This document shows, piece after piece, positions 1 through 8,961 of a stretch of DNA of 64,000 nt. The first letter of the stretch is position 1. Each line of letters begins with the position of its first letter. Position numbers and translations under genes: made by a program. Source of the DNA: Oscillospiraceae bacterium (GTDB taxonomy: Bacteria > Bacillota > Clostridia > Oscillospirales > Oscillospiraceae); contig JAJQBY010000040.1 of the NCBI GenBank assembly GCA_021203045.1, positions 1-64,000 of the forward strand, read 5' to 3'. The notes below the pieces were generated by a model, which made no database searches, was not told the origin of the DNA, and worked only from the letters and a program-made list of their open reading frames with translations.

Positions 1-2
1 TG

Positions 3-31
3 ATTATATAATACACATAACTTGTGAACAA
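3..31 (-). promoter_or_regulatory. Leftward promoter at window edge
   Basis: Read on the minus strand there is TTGTTC, a 17-base spacer and TATAAT. It would drive a gene lying left of the window. The -10 is perfect and the -35 is weak. It is the only good leftward promoter near the CIRCE-like operator at 64-90. Confidence 0.4.
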
Positions 32-63
32 ATTTATGTGTATGTATGAACAAATTATGAATT

Positions 64-90
64 TTAGCGCTCGATGACTTTGAGTGCTAA
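64..90. promoter_or_regulatory. CIRCE-type operator (HrcA site)
   Basis: TTAGCGCTC, nine bases, then GAGTGCTAA. This matches the CIRCE consensus TTAGCACTC-N9-GAGTGCTAA with one changed base and the exact nine-base spacer. CIRCE is the binding site of the heat-shock repressor HrcA and normally precedes groESL, dnaK or other chaperone genes. No chaperone lies to the right, so the controlled gene is probably leftward, outside the window. Confidence 0.75.
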
Positions 91-154
91 AATTCCCGCT
101 CATTTTCCCTATGTACTATGCCCTTTTTTACTCGGATTCTTTCAACTCCGCACA

Positions 155-183
155 TTGTAAAATCCAGCCGGCCATGTTATACT
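155..183 (+). promoter_or_regulatory. metY promoter
   Basis: TTGTAA, a 17-base spacer and TATACT lie about 100 bases before the metY start, giving an untranslated leader of roughly 90 bases. Both hexamers are near consensus. Confidence 0.5.
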
Positions 184-218
184 GAAAGTCAATACCTTAA
201 TTTATATGAAGTGAAATA

Positions 219-263
219 ACAAAACAGTGCTCTCCATACGCCCCTCGGTCAGGGCTGTTTTGT
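219..263 (+). promoter_or_regulatory. Hairpin in the metY leader
   Basis: ACAAAACAG (219-227) pairs perfectly with CTGTTTTGT (255-263), and the right arm ends shortly before the AAAGGAG ribosome site. It does not show the conserved core of the SAM-I riboswitch. It may be a leader terminator or a translation-control hairpin; the function is inferred only from position. Confidence 0.4.
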
Positions 264-282
264 ATTTGAAAGGAGTTTTCCC

Positions 283-1566
283 ATGAGCGACTATCGACCC
301 GATACCATTTGCGTCCAGGGCGGCTATACCCCCGGAAACGGGGAGCCCCGGCAAATCCCCATCATCCAATCCACCACCTTCAAATATGCCACCTCTGAGG
401 ACATGGGAAAGCTGTTCGACCTGGAGGCCAGCGGTTATTTCTATACCCGTCTCCAGAACCCCACCAACGACTATGTGGCCGCGAAGATCGCCGCCCTGGA
501 GGGCGGCACAGCCGGTATGCTGACCTCCTCCGGCCAGGCGGCCAACTTCTTCGCCATGTTCAATATCGCAGGCTGCGGGGACCATATCGTGTCCTCCTCC
601 AGCATATACGGCGGCACCTTTAACCTGATGGCCGTCACCATGGCAAAAATGGGCATCGAGACCACCTTTGTGGCTCCGGACTGCACAGAGGAGGAGCTGA
701 ACGCCGCATTTCGGCCCAACACCAAGTGCGTATTCGGCGAGACCATCGCAAACCCCGCCCTGACCGTGCTGGACATTGAACGCTTCGCCAAGGCCGCTCA
801 CGAGCATGGCGTTCCCCTGATTGTAGACAACACCTTCCCCACCCCCGTAAACTGCCGTCCTATCCAGTGGGGCGCGGATATCGTGACGCATTCCACCACC
901 AAGTACATGGACGGCCACGGGGTGGCGGTGGGCGGAGCCATCGTGGATTCCGGCAATTTTGACTGGATGGCTCATGCGGAAAAATTCCCCGGCCTGTGCA
1001 CCCCGGATGACAGCTATCACGGCATCACCTATGCGGAGAAATTCGGCCAGGGCGGCGCCTTCATCACCAAATGCACCGCTCAGCTCATGCGGGACTTCGG
1101 CGCTATCCAGTCTCCGCAGAACGCCTTTTATCTGAATATGGGACTGGAAAGCCTTCATGTCCGCATGGCCCGTCATTGCGAAAACGGCCAGGCCGTAGCG
1201 GAATATCTGGCCGCCCATCCCAAGGTAGAGCGGGTGATATACTGCGGTCTGCCCGGCGACCCCTATTATCCCCTGGCTCAGAAATATCTGCCCAACGGCT
1301 CCTGCGGCGTTGTGTCCTTCGAGCTGAAGGGCGGCCGGGATGCCGCCAGCGCCTTTATGCGTTCTCTGCGTCTGGCCGCCATCGAGACCCATGTGGCCGA
1401 TGCCCGCACCTGCTGCCTGAATCCTGCCAGCTCCACCCATCGCCAGATGACGGACGAGCAGCTCCGGGCCGCCGGTATCCCCGCAGGGCTGGTGCGTCTG
1501 TCCTGTGGACTGGAGGACAAGCAGGACCTGATCGACGATATATCCAATGCTCTGGAGGCCGTGTAA
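283..1566 (+). CDS. metY: O-acetylhomoserine sulfhydrylase (MetY)
   Basis: Makes homocysteine from O-acetylhomoserine and sulfide with PLP in the cytoplasm. The 427-residue protein is full length for the Cys/Met metabolism PLP family. Visible are the substrate-loop YTRLQNPT near residue 54, the SSGQAA turn near 82, and the PLP-binding lysine in [12 protein letters not shown] (about residue 207). The start follows AAAGGAG at a normal distance. Two bases separate its stop from metA, so the two are one transcript. The pairing with an acetyl-type MetA (Glu111) supports the O-acetyl rather than O-succinyl substrate. Likely controlled through the leader upstream. Confidence 0.93.
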   Translation: MSDYRPDTICVQGGYTPGNGEPRQIPIIQSTTFKYATSEDMGKLFDLEASGYFYTRLQNPTNDYVAAKIAALEGGTAGMLTSSGQAANFFAMFNIAGCGDHIVSSSSIYGGTFNLMAVTMAKMGIETTFVAPDCTEEELNAAFRPNTKCVFGETIANPALTVLDIERFAKAAHEHGVPLIVDNTFPTPVNCRPIQWGADIVTHSTTKYMDGHGVAVGGAIVDSGNFDWMAHAEKFPGLCTPDDSYHGITYAEKFGQGGAFITKCTAQLMRDFGAIQSPQNAFYLNMGLESLHVRMARHCENGQAVAEYLAAHPKVERVIYCGLPGDPYYPLAQKYLPNGSCGVVSFELKGGRDAASAFMRSLRLAAIETHVADARTCCLNPASSTHRQMTDEQLRAAGIPAGLVRLSCGLEDKQDLIDDISNALEAV

Positions 1567-1568
1567 AA

Positions 1569-2510
1569 ATGCCCATCAAAATACCAAACCGCCTCCCTGC
1601 CACCAATGTCCTGACCCAGGAAAACATCTTCGTCATGACAGAGACCAGGGCTGTCAGCCAGCAGATCCGCCCCCTGCAGATTCTGCTGCTAAACCTGATG
1701 CCGGACAAGGCGACCACAGAGACACAGCTTGCCCGCGTATTGGGAAATACCCCCTTGCAGATAGAGATGGAGCTTCTGGCGCCATCAGGCCATGTCTCCA
1801 AAAACACGCCGGAGGAGCACATTCTCGCCTTTTATAAGACCTTTGACCAGGTCTCCGACCGCTATTTCGACGGGCTCGTCATCACCGGCGCTCCGGTGGA
1901 GCTGATGCCCTTTGAGGAGGTGGACTACTGGCCGGAGCTGTGCCAGATCATGGAGTGGTCAAAGACCCACGTCCACTCCACCCTGCATATCTGCTGGGGC
2001 GCGCAGGCGGCCCTGTATTACCATTACGGCATCCCCAAGCGCACCCTGGATAAAAAGCTTTTCGGCGTATTCCAGCATACCGTGGAGGAGCCGAATTACA
2101 TCCTGTTCCGGGGTTTTGACGATAAGTTTTTCGTCCCCCACTCCCGGAACACCACTACAGACCGGGCGGACATTGAGGCCGTTCCGGCGCTGAAGATCCT
2201 GGCGGCCTCCCAAGAGGCCGGCGTATACGCCGTCAAGACGGACCGCTGCCGCCAGGTATTCCTCATGGGCCATGCGGAATACGACCGGGACACCCTGAAG
2301 CGGGAGTATCTGCGAGATGTGGCCGCCGGAAAGGACATCGACCTGCCCAAGAATTATTTTCCCAACGACGATATCACACAGGACCCGGTGGTTAACTGGC
2401 GCTCCTGCGCCCATCTGCTGTATGGGAACTGGCTGAACTACTGCGTCTATCAGACGGTCCCCTATGATATCCAGGATATCCAGCGGGGCGTCCGCACCGA
2501 GGATATGTAA
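1569..2510 (+). CDS. metA: Homoserine O-acetyltransferase (MetA)
   Basis: Acylates homoserine, the first committed step of methionine synthesis. The start chosen is the ATG two bases after metY, giving [10 protein letters not shown] and 313 residues, the normal MetA length; the longer track ORF only extends back through metY in another frame. Catalytic Cys142 (HICWGAQ) and the His235/Glu237 pair (GHAEYD) fall at the family numbering. Residue 111 is Glu (GAPVE), the residue known to favour acetyl-CoA over succinyl-CoA, so this is an acetyltransferase despite the succinyltransferase family name. It lies between metY and a nucleotidyltransferase in one operon. Confidence 0.95.
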   Translation: MPIKIPNRLPATNVLTQENIFVMTETRAVSQQIRPLQILLLNLMPDKATTETQLARVLGNTPLQIEMELLAPSGHVSKNTPEEHILAFYKTFDQVSDRYFDGLVITGAPVELMPFEEVDYWPELCQIMEWSKTHVHSTLHICWGAQAALYYHYGIPKRTLDKKLFGVFQHTVEEPNYILFRGFDDKFFVPHSRNTTTDRADIEAVPALKILAASQEAGVYAVKTDRCRQVFLMGHAEYDRDTLKREYLRDVAAGKDIDLPKNYFPNDDITQDPVVNWRSCAHLLYGNWLNYCVYQTVPYDIQDIQRGVRTEDM

Positions 2511-3422
2511 ATGGAACCGATACTTGTTATCATGGCCGCCGGTATGGGCAGCCGTTTCGGCGGGCTGAAGCAGATGACCCCGGTAGATCAGGCGGGCCAG
2601 GTTATCCTGGATTATTCCGTCTATGACGGGATACAGGCCGGATTTCAAAAGGTTGTATGTGTTATAAAGAAGGAGCTGGAAGCGGATTTCCGCGCACAGA
2701 TCGGAAACCGCATTGCCGCCCGCTGCGACCTGCACTATGCCTTCCAAGCGCTGGACGATCTGCCGGAGGGCTTCGCGGTCCCACCGGAGCGGAAAAAGCC
2801 CTGGGGCACCGCCCATGCGGTATGGGCTGCGCGGCAGGAGATCGACGGCCCCTTCGCCGTCATCAACGCGGACGATTTCTACGGCCGCGGGGCCTTTACC
2901 GCCCTGTATGATTTCCTCTCTCTGCCGGGAGACGAGCATACCCACGGCCTGGCGGCCTACCGGCTGAAAAACACCCTGACGGAAAATGGCACTGTGGCCC
3001 GGGGGGTATGCACAACAGATAAAACCGGCCGCCTCCTCACCGTGACGGAGCTGACCGCCATCCGAGGCCCGGCGGACAGCCCTGCTTATACCGCCGACGA
3101 GGGCAAGACCTGGAACGCTCTGGACCCGGAGGCCCCTGTCAGCCTGAACACCTGGGCCTTCCGCAAGAGCTTCATAGACGCCATCGGGCTCCACCTGAGT
3201 GAATTTCTGGAAAGGGATATGCCCGCAAACCCGGAAAAGGCGGAGTTTTTCCTCCCCGGCGTGGTGAATGCCCGTCTCGCCGCCGGAACCGATCAGGTAA
3301 TGATCCTCCCCACCTATGAGGTCTGGCACGGCGTTACCTACCGTGCCGATCTTCCCGCCCTTCAGGCCGCCCTCTGCGAAATGCAGCAACGCGGGGTCTA
3401 CCCGGAACAGCTATGGAAATGA
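2511..3422 (+). CDS. Sugar-nucleotidyltransferase-like protein
   Basis: Starts on the base after the metA stop, so it is translationally linked to the methionine operon. Residues 3-25 (ILVIMAAGMGSRFGGLKQM) are the nucleotide-binding signature of NTP-transferase (GlmU/RfbA-like) enzymes. Near residue 118 INADDF supplies the acidic metal-binding residues. The 303-residue protein has only the Rossmann-like catalytic domain and no left-handed helix domain. The sugar phosphate used cannot be told from sequence, and no sugar pathway is next door. Its conserved-looking coupling to metA is unexplained. A terminator follows directly. Confidence 0.75.
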   Translation: MEPILVIMAAGMGSRFGGLKQMTPVDQAGQVILDYSVYDGIQAGFQKVVCVIKKELEADFRAQIGNRIAARCDLHYAFQALDDLPEGFAVPPERKKPWGTAHAVWAARQEIDGPFAVINADDFYGRGAFTALYDFLSLPGDEHTHGLAAYRLKNTLTENGTVARGVCTTDKTGRLLTVTELTAIRGPADSPAYTADEGKTWNALDPEAPVSLNTWAFRKSFIDAIGLHLSEFLERDMPANPEKAEFFLPGVVNARLAAGTDQVMILPTYEVWHGVTYRADLPALQAALCEMQQRGVYPEQLWK

Positions 3423-3425
3423 ATG

Positions 3426-3456
3426 GAGCGCCGCAGCCTTTTGTGCTGCGGCGCTC
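3426..3456. terminator. Terminator after the met operon
   Basis: GAGCGCCGCAGC and GCTGCGGCGCTC form a perfect 12-base stem with a 7-base loop. It sits between convergent genes and may serve both; the T-tract is weak. Confidence 0.7.
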
Positions 3457-3490
3457 TTACTGATATCGAATTGAATGCTGCCCGGTCGTT

Positions 3491-3982
3491 TTACGATATC
3501 ACGGACGCGGTCGTATTCAGGGTGACTGCACCGGCGCTGTAGTAGGTCTCCGGCTCATAGGCCATGATCTTCATTTTGATAGCCGCGCCGTCCTCCGGCA
3601 CGGTGTCGAAGGTGATGGATTGCACATACTCCCCCGGTCTGAGAAGCCCTGTCTCTCCCAGGATATTCCCGTCACTGTCCATAATACGCAGCTTCATCCA
3701 TACCTCGTTACCCTCGTCGTTGGTGAAATATATATCCGCGCTGCTGCCGGAGATCACCACCCGGCCACAGACGTGAGCGGAAAAGCTCATTCCCTCCTGA
3801 TAGATCAGGCTCCAGCTCTCATCCGCCGGTTCCGGCGTGCCGGATACCGCCGCCGCATCGAATGCCGGCGGCACAAAGGCCGCTGTCTCCTGTTCCCCGC
3901 CAGTGGCTGTCAGAGCCGCCGCCATAACCGCCAGCGACAGAAGACAGACCACTGCGGCGATACATACGCTTTTATTCTTCAT
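3491..3982 (-). CDS. Secreted or anchored protein of unknown function
   Basis: 163 residues. An N-terminal hydrophobic segment after MKNKS (residues 6-26) is a signal peptide or membrane anchor. The rest reads as a single beta-rich domain (VVISGSSADIYF, EVWMKLRIMDSDGNILGE, YVQSITFD). Its start overlaps the stop of the upstream GLUG-repeat gene by four bases (ATGA), so the two are translationally coupled and probably act together outside the membrane. I do not recognise a catalytic motif. A structural or surface-display partner is possible but unproven. Confidence 0.7.
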   Translation of the reverse strand: MKNKSVCIAAVVCLLSLAVMAAALTATGGEQETAAFVPPAFDAAAVSGTPEPADESWSLIYQEGMSFSAHVCGRVVISGSSADIYFTNDEGNEVWMKLRIMDSDGNILGETGLLRPGEYVQSITFDTVPEDGAAIKMKIMAYEPETYYSAGAVTLNTTASVIS

Positions 3983-6336
3983 TTCCTTCGCTCATTCCCC
4001 GTGATGGTCACGGTCACCCTGCCGACTACCGCCGAGGTCAGCGCTTCCAGACTCGTCTCGTCCGGCGCTCCCTCTAAGGCCAGCGCAAAGCTCTCCGAGT
4101 CTCCCACCGCCAGCGTAGAGGAAGCTTTGTCGAAGCTTCCTGTGATGCCGCTATAGCCATCCTCCGGCGTATAGCTCAACGCAATGTCCACAGCCGTTTC
4201 CGAGTTGTTTGTCACGGTGATCTTATCTGCGTCCTCCCCACAGTTCCAGCCGCCCGCCGTCTCATTATATGTATGAGTCTCAGGGTCCCAGACCTCCAAA
4301 GCAGCCTGATAGGTGAACGACAGCCCGCCCCACTCGATCTCCACAGAATACACAGTGGAAGACGGCTCGGAGTCCTCGTTATAGTATCCCCTGCTCTCCT
4401 CGTAATACACTGTCTTCCCGGAAAAAACAGGGAATTCGTCCGTACCCAGTGTCTGATACCATACCTGCGTCCCATCCGTGACGCCACTGTTCAGCAGCCA
4501 TGTCACCTCGCCGGAGGAAAATTCCGCTACGGTTTTGGAGGCAAACTCGACGGATGGCGAGCCACTAATTCCTCCCACGCCATCGGCTGCCGCTGTGTCC
4601 AGAAAATAGGAATTGGTAATGGTTCCGTTGCTTTTCACATATCCTGCCACTCCACCGGGAGTATATCCGCTGACAGAGCCAATGCTGTAGCAGTTACATA
4701 CGGTTCCTATTTCTAGATGCCCGACAACACCACCCATATATCCATATGCATTGCTTGAATCGTTGCCATAAACACTCCCACTATTGAAACAATTCGTAAT
4801 AGAACCAGAGCTGCTATACATGTACCCCACCACGCCCCCTACACCATTACTACCGCTAATATTCCCACTGTTGCAACAGACAGCGACACTGCCACTTGCT
4901 AGGCCGCCTATCACGCCACCTACATTCATGCTTGTGCTGTCGACACTTCCACTGTTAGAGCAACCAGATATATTGCCAATTGATGCAGAACCTATCACAC
5001 CACCAACATAATAATAAGTACCGCTGACACTTCCGCTATTTGAACAGTTTTCAACACTATTTGCATTGCTCCGCGCATTACCGACTATGCCGCCTACGCG
5101 CGAATAGCCGCTGACTGTACCAGTATTGTGACAGTTACTGATGATACCGTTCACACTTGTCAAGTCTCCGGCTATACCTCCTACATACATGCCTGCACTT
5201 ACAACGGAACCACCATGTATGCAGTCGGTAACAACGCAGTTAGCTACATGGCCTACTATACCTCCTACACACATCTCTCCTTTTGTCTCCAACACACATT
5301 CTATATATCCATAATAGGCGCATCCGCTGATGAGGCCGGTCTCGGTGCCAGTAAGGGCCACCATGTACCCCACAATACCGCCAATCATCTTCCCTCCCAT
5401 AATGCTGCTGTTAGAAACAACGACATTACTCACCGTTCCGCTGCTTACATATCCGAAGAACCCCTGATAACTCGAAGATTGGTTTATATAAAGCCCAAAG
5501 ATCATATGCCCATCCCCATCAAAGACACCGCAATATTTCTGAGAGGAGCTTCCGATCGCCGTCCATTCCCGGGGCGTTTCGCCGCCGGTATACGTCCCGT
5601 CCTCGGCGCTAAACGTATACCCCGGATTCAGATCGATGTCCGCCGTAAGCACGGCGTTGATGGACGTATCACCGTTGTTCACCTGCTCTGTGAACCAGAA
5701 CAGCTGACCCGCATTGCCGATCTCATAATACCCGTCGCTGTTTTGTTCGGCGGACTGATACCCGCCGCAGCCCGGGCAAATACCGTTATCATAATCATAT
5801 TCTCCACATGTCTCACAAACTTCTTCCGCCTCGTCCGTCAGCACTGTGATACCGCCGCTGAACCAGTCCAGAAGCTCGAACAGCTTCTCACTGTTGGAGA
5901 CCAAGGCCTGCTCCTCCCCGGTCAGCGTATAGTACTCATCACATACCGCCGAGGCTTGGGCATACGCCTGCTCCTGCTCTGCGGCGTCCATGGCCGCCGT
6001 CTCCTCCGCAGAGGGAAGGGCCGCTATCTGCGCCTCTACAGCACAGATGAAACACGCATCAGCGGCATTGCCATGCTCACAAAGCCCCGCCTCACTGTCC
6101 CCGGCTATATTTTCTGCCTCCAGCTCCTCCGTATCATCTGCGGACTCTGCTGCATCCGTCATCTCTTCGGTTTCCATAACTTCCGATTCATCCAAAACCG
6201 CCGCGCTGTCTACAGTCACCGTCGACTCGGCCTCTTCCGGGACATTCTCCGCCTCATCTGCCTGCGCAAAGACAGGAAGGCAGGTCAATATCAAAGCTAT
6301 CGTCAGGAGCATGGATATCGCTTTCTGTCTCTTCAT
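3979..6336 (-). CDS. Large secreted GLUG-repeat protein
   Basis: 785 residues with a signal peptide (residues 1-26, KKxx-type charged start, LLTIALILTCLPVFAQA). A long acidic linker follows, then two short Cys-pair segments (CEHGNAADACFIC and CETCGEYDYDNGICPGCGG, the latter zinc-ribbon-like). From about residue 290 to 590 there are at least nine GLUG repeats with the core VGGIVGYM / VGGVIGSA. GLUG repeats are known from secreted, often IgA-peptidase- or adhesin-like proteins. The C-terminal 150 residues look like an Ig-like beta domain. No protease domain is visible. The gene is coupled to the 163-residue protein downstream. Confidence 0.8.
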   Translation of the reverse strand: MKRQKAISMLLTIALILTCLPVFAQADEAENVPEEAESTVTVDSAAVLDESEVMETEEMTDAAESADDTEELEAENIAGDSEAGLCEHGNAADACFICAVEAQIAALPSAEETAAMDAAEQEQAYAQASAVCDEYYTLTGEEQALVSNSEKLFELLDWFSGGITVLTDEAEEVCETCGEYDYDNGICPGCGGYQSAEQNSDGYYEIGNAGQLFWFTEQVNNGDTSINAVLTADIDLNPGYTFSAEDGTYTGGETPREWTAIGSSSQKYCGVFDGDGHMIFGLYINQSSSYQGFFGYVSSGTVSNVVVSNSSIMGGKMIGGIVGYMVALTGTETGLISGCAYYGYIECVLETKGEMCVGGIVGHVANCVVTDCIHGGSVVSAGMYVGGIAGDLTSVNGIISNCHNTGTVSGYSRVGGIVGNARSNANSVENCSNSGSVSGTYYYVGGVIGSASIGNISGCSNSGSVDSTSMNVGGVIGGLASGSVAVCCNSGNISGSNGVGGVVGYMYSSSGSITNCFNSGSVYGNDSSNAYGYMGGVVGHLEIGTVCNCYSIGSVSGYTPGGVAGYVKSNGTITNSYFLDTAAADGVGGISGSPSVEFASKTVAEFSSGEVTWLLNSGVTDGTQVWYQTLGTDEFPVFSGKTVYYEESRGYYNEDSEPSSTVYSVEIEWGGLSFTYQAALEVWDPETHTYNETAGGWNCGEDADKITVTNNSETAVDIALSYTPEDGYSGITGSFDKASSTLAVGDSESFALALEGAPDETSLEALTSAVVGRVTVTITGNERRK

Positions 6337-6609
6337 CGTCTCGTTCCTCTTTTGCAGATGTTTGTTTACATAATTATTTTTATTCGGAGCCCCGATTTTC
6401 TGCTACACAGATCGGGCCGCTTCATCTGTTATTTCTTAGATTATATAACACCCTTTCTCATTTTGCAAGACAACGGATGGAATCGTAATCTTTTGTAATA
6501 TTGTTTTTCAACGACCGTGGCTGTCTCTGCATCAGGGGGCACATAAATTTTCGGCGCGGGCGCTCCCATCGAAGGCGCCCGCGCCGATACCGGTCTATAA
6601 AGCCTGTTT
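6337..6609. other. Intergenic region with strong hairpin
   Basis: 273 bases between two leftward genes. The left half is AT-rich and should hold the promoter of the GLUG gene, but no clear pair of hexamers was found. GGCGCGGGCGC (6553-6563) and GCGCCCGCGCC (6575-6585) form a perfect 11-base stem that would end the DUF1538-PII transcript. Confidence 0.6.
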
Positions 6610-7296
6610 TCACCCGAAGCGGATTACATTGTCCAGCGGCACGGACATGATGACCGCCCCCGCGGGGGTCTTCAGGCCGTGCTTTACATTAATCATCTCC
6701 ATAATCGTATTCCGTGTCTGGCCGGAAGCGGCGATAAGGATGATCTCCTTCTCCCCCTGGACGGTGATGCCGTAAAAGCGGGCCACGTCCTCCTCTCCGG
6801 CGTAGCGGGAACGGATGATGGTACCGCCTCTGGCCCCGGCGGCCCGGGCCGTGTTCATTACATCGTCCGTGTGGCCGTTGTTGACGATCACGAAAATCAG
6901 GCTGTTTTCTCCCGCTGTATCCATAGCTGTGCCGTTCTCTCCTGTCTCAGCCGCAGACTGTCCCTGGCGCGCCAGGGCCGCGGCTACAATATTGTTGAGC
7001 CCTGACAGCGCGGCCATCATGGCAATGCCCTTGGCCTCCACCTCCAGGTAGTTTTCATCCAGATATTTCATGAGCCTGTCCCCGCAGCCTGCGGAGCCGA
7101 GACTGAACAAAATGTCTCTCTCCGTACCGCCCAGGCCCAACACGTCCAGCAGCTCCGACGGAGCGGTCCCCCGACCAATGCTGTGATAGTGCCACGGCAC
7201 CTGATGGGCCGTATACAGCGCCGCCACATCCCGGCCCTGGCCCCGCTCCACAACGGTGATGATGAGTTTGACGCCCTCCGGCCTGTCGTTCGCCAT
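6610..7296 (-). CDS. Double PII-like regulatory protein
   Basis: 228 residues, twice the length of a PII protein. The second half (about 128-228) is clearly PII-like: LIFVIVNNGHTDDVMNTARAAGARGGTII and the EKEIILI strand. The first half (about 8-105) has the same layout in a diverged form (VKLIITVVERGQ, GCGDRLMKYLD). PII proteins sense ATP/ADP and metabolites and dock on enzymes or transporters. The gene starts three bases after the DUF1538 stop, so it is the likely regulator of that membrane protein, as GlnK is of AmtB. The tyrosine of the T-loop uridylylation site is not evident. The ligand is unknown. Confidence 0.75.
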   Translation of the reverse strand: MANDRPEGVKLIITVVERGQGRDVAALYTAHQVPWHYHSIGRGTAPSELLDVLGLGGTERDILFSLGSAGCGDRLMKYLDENYLEVEAKGIAMMAALSGLNNIVAAALARQGQSAAETGENGTAMDTAGENSLIFVIVNNGHTDDVMNTARAAGARGGTIIRSRYAGEEDVARFYGITVQGEKEIILIAASGQTRNTIMEMINVKHGLKTPAGAVIMSVPLDNVIRFG

Positions 7297-7299
7297 AGC

Positions 7300-8823
7300 T
7301 CACGCCTCCCCAAAGAAGATGATGGTATCCTCCACCTCGCCGGCAGGAATCTGCTGTCTGAGGGCTTTGCGGGCCCGCAGCTTATCCACCAGCCCCAGCA
7401 CCTGGATGGTGACCAGCGGCATCATAGCCACCAGGGCCACGATGCCAAAGGCATCTGTCATGACGTTGCCTCCCACCGCCTGGCAGGCCCCGATAGCCAG
7501 AGGCAGCAGGAAGGTCGTTGTCATAGGCCCGCTGGCTACGCCGCCGGAGTCGAAGGCGATGCCGGTAAATATCTGGGGCACGAAAAAGGTCAGGGCCACG
7601 CTGATGATATATCCGGGAATCAGAAACCACAAAATAGATATCCCCGTCAGGATGCGCACCATGGAAAGGCCCACAGCGCAGGCGATACCGATGGACAGAC
7701 TGGTCTGGATGGAGCGGCGGGTGACGGAGCCGTTGGTGATCTCCTCCACCTGACGGGTCAGAACGCCCACGGCAGGCTCCGCCTTGACGATAAAATAGCC
7801 GATCAGCATACCAATGGGCACCAAAAGCCACCGGCTGTCGCTGGCCCCCAGATTCTCTCCCAAAAGCTGGCCCACAGGCATGAAGCCCACGTTCACGCCG
7901 GTGAGGAACAGCACCAGCCCCACATAGGTGTACACAAAGCCTGCAGCCACGCGGATGAGCTGCCGCCGGTGAAAACGGCGGAAAATCAGCTGGAACAGCA
8001 AAAATACCGCCAATATCGGCAGCAGGGCCACCGCCACCTCCCGGCCATATTCCGGCAGGGCCTGGAAAAAGGCTCCGGCCGCCTGCCTGGTGGTGGTGAC
8101 CTCCGCGATAGAGGCGGAGGTATAGCTCACGCTGTCCGGCTGATAGAATATCCCCAGCACCAGCACAGACAGGATCGGCCCCACGCTGCACATAGCCACC
8201 AGACCGAAGCTGTCGGTGGTAGAGTTCTTATCGCTTCGTAGAGAGGCAAGGCCCACGCCCATGGCCATGATGAACGGCACTGTGATGGGCCCGGTAGTGA
8301 CGCCTCCCGCATCGAAGGCGGCAGGGATAAAGGTGTCCGGCGCGAAATAGGCCAGGATGAATACCAAAAGATAGAATATGGACAGGCAGGCGGACAGGGG
8401 TATTTTCAGCAGCATACGCAGCTCCGCGAACGCCAGAAAAAGCCCCACGCCCACAGCCACGGTGATGGTCAGCACCCGATCCGGCACGGCGGGCATCTGA
8501 TTTGCCAGGACAGTCAGGTCCGGCTCCGCCAGGGTTATCAGGACCCCCAGCACCAGGCATACCAGCAGCGGCACCACAATCCTCTTGGAATGACTCATCT
8601 GAACGCCAATACCCTCTCCCATAGGGGTCATGGCCATATCCGCCCCCATGGTGAACAGCCCCATACCAAAGACCACCAGCACCGCCCCAAACAAAAACAG
8701 CACCAGCGTTCCCGCATTCAGCGGCGCGATGGTGATGCTGATAACCAGAACGATGGCGGTGATGGGCAGGACCGATGCCACAGACTCCAACACCTTTTCT
8801 CTCAATAACTGGCCGCGCCCCAC
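7300..8823 (-). CDS. DUF1538 family membrane protein
   Basis: Multi-spanning membrane protein of about 507 residues. I chose the GTG at 8823 because AAGGAGG lies seven bases upstream; the ATG at 8874 has no ribosome site. The protein is an internal duplication: AFDAGGVTTGPITVPF in the first half recurs as AFDSGGVASGPMTTTF in the second, each followed by a hydrophobic helix. Such inverted or tandem repeats with Gly-Pro-rich re-entrant motifs are typical of secondary transporters. The family is uncharacterised. Coupling to a PII-like protein suggests a nitrogen- or energy-regulated transporter, which is inference. Confidence 0.8.
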   Translation of the reverse strand: MGRGQLLREKVLESVASVLPITAIVLVISITIAPLNAGTLVLFLFGAVLVVFGMGLFTMGADMAMTPMGEGIGVQMSHSKRIVVPLLVCLVLGVLITLAEPDLTVLANQMPAVPDRVLTITVAVGVGLFLAFAELRMLLKIPLSACLSIFYLLVFILAYFAPDTFIPAAFDAGGVTTGPITVPFIMAMGVGLASLRSDKNSTTDSFGLVAMCSVGPILSVLVLGIFYQPDSVSYTSASIAEVTTTRQAAGAFFQALPEYGREVAVALLPILAVFLLFQLIFRRFHRRQLIRVAAGFVYTYVGLVLFLTGVNVGFMPVGQLLGENLGASDSRWLLVPIGMLIGYFIVKAEPAVGVLTRQVEEITNGSVTRRSIQTSLSIGIACAVGLSMVRILTGISILWFLIPGYIISVALTFFVPQIFTGIAFDSGGVASGPMTTTFLLPLAIGACQAVGGNVMTDAFGIVALVAMMPLVTIQVLGLVDKLRARKALRQQIPAGEVEDTIIFFGEA

Positions 8824-8912
8824 GATGACCTCCTTCCTTATGCCGCGCCCCACCCTCGGAACGCCCTTGAACATAATTTTTTCTATTGACGTTCAGTTTA
8901 TCATATTAGAAA

Positions 8913-8952
8913 AAATTTGGCAACCGGATTTCCCTCCCCGGCTGCCAAATTT
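8913..8952 (-). terminator. Hairpin after the PAP2 gene region
   Basis: AAATTTGGCA and TGCCAAATTT pair perfectly and extend through a CCGG/CCGG inner stem with a one-base bulge on each side. It lies just past the PAP2 stop and upstream of the DUF1538 gene, so it would end the PAP2 transcript. Confidence 0.6.
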
Positions 8953-8961
8953 CAAGTTTAT

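Noticed and set aside
190-282. SAM-I riboswitch before metY
   Set aside because: The leader is too short and lacks the conserved core helices; kept only as an unassigned hairpin.
202-1440. 412-residue minus-strand ORF across metY
   Set aside because: Shadow of metY; no ribosome site.
1071-1568. Upstream extension of the metA ORF
   Set aside because: It reads through metY in another frame; the true start at 1569 gives family-standard numbering of Glu111 and Cys142.
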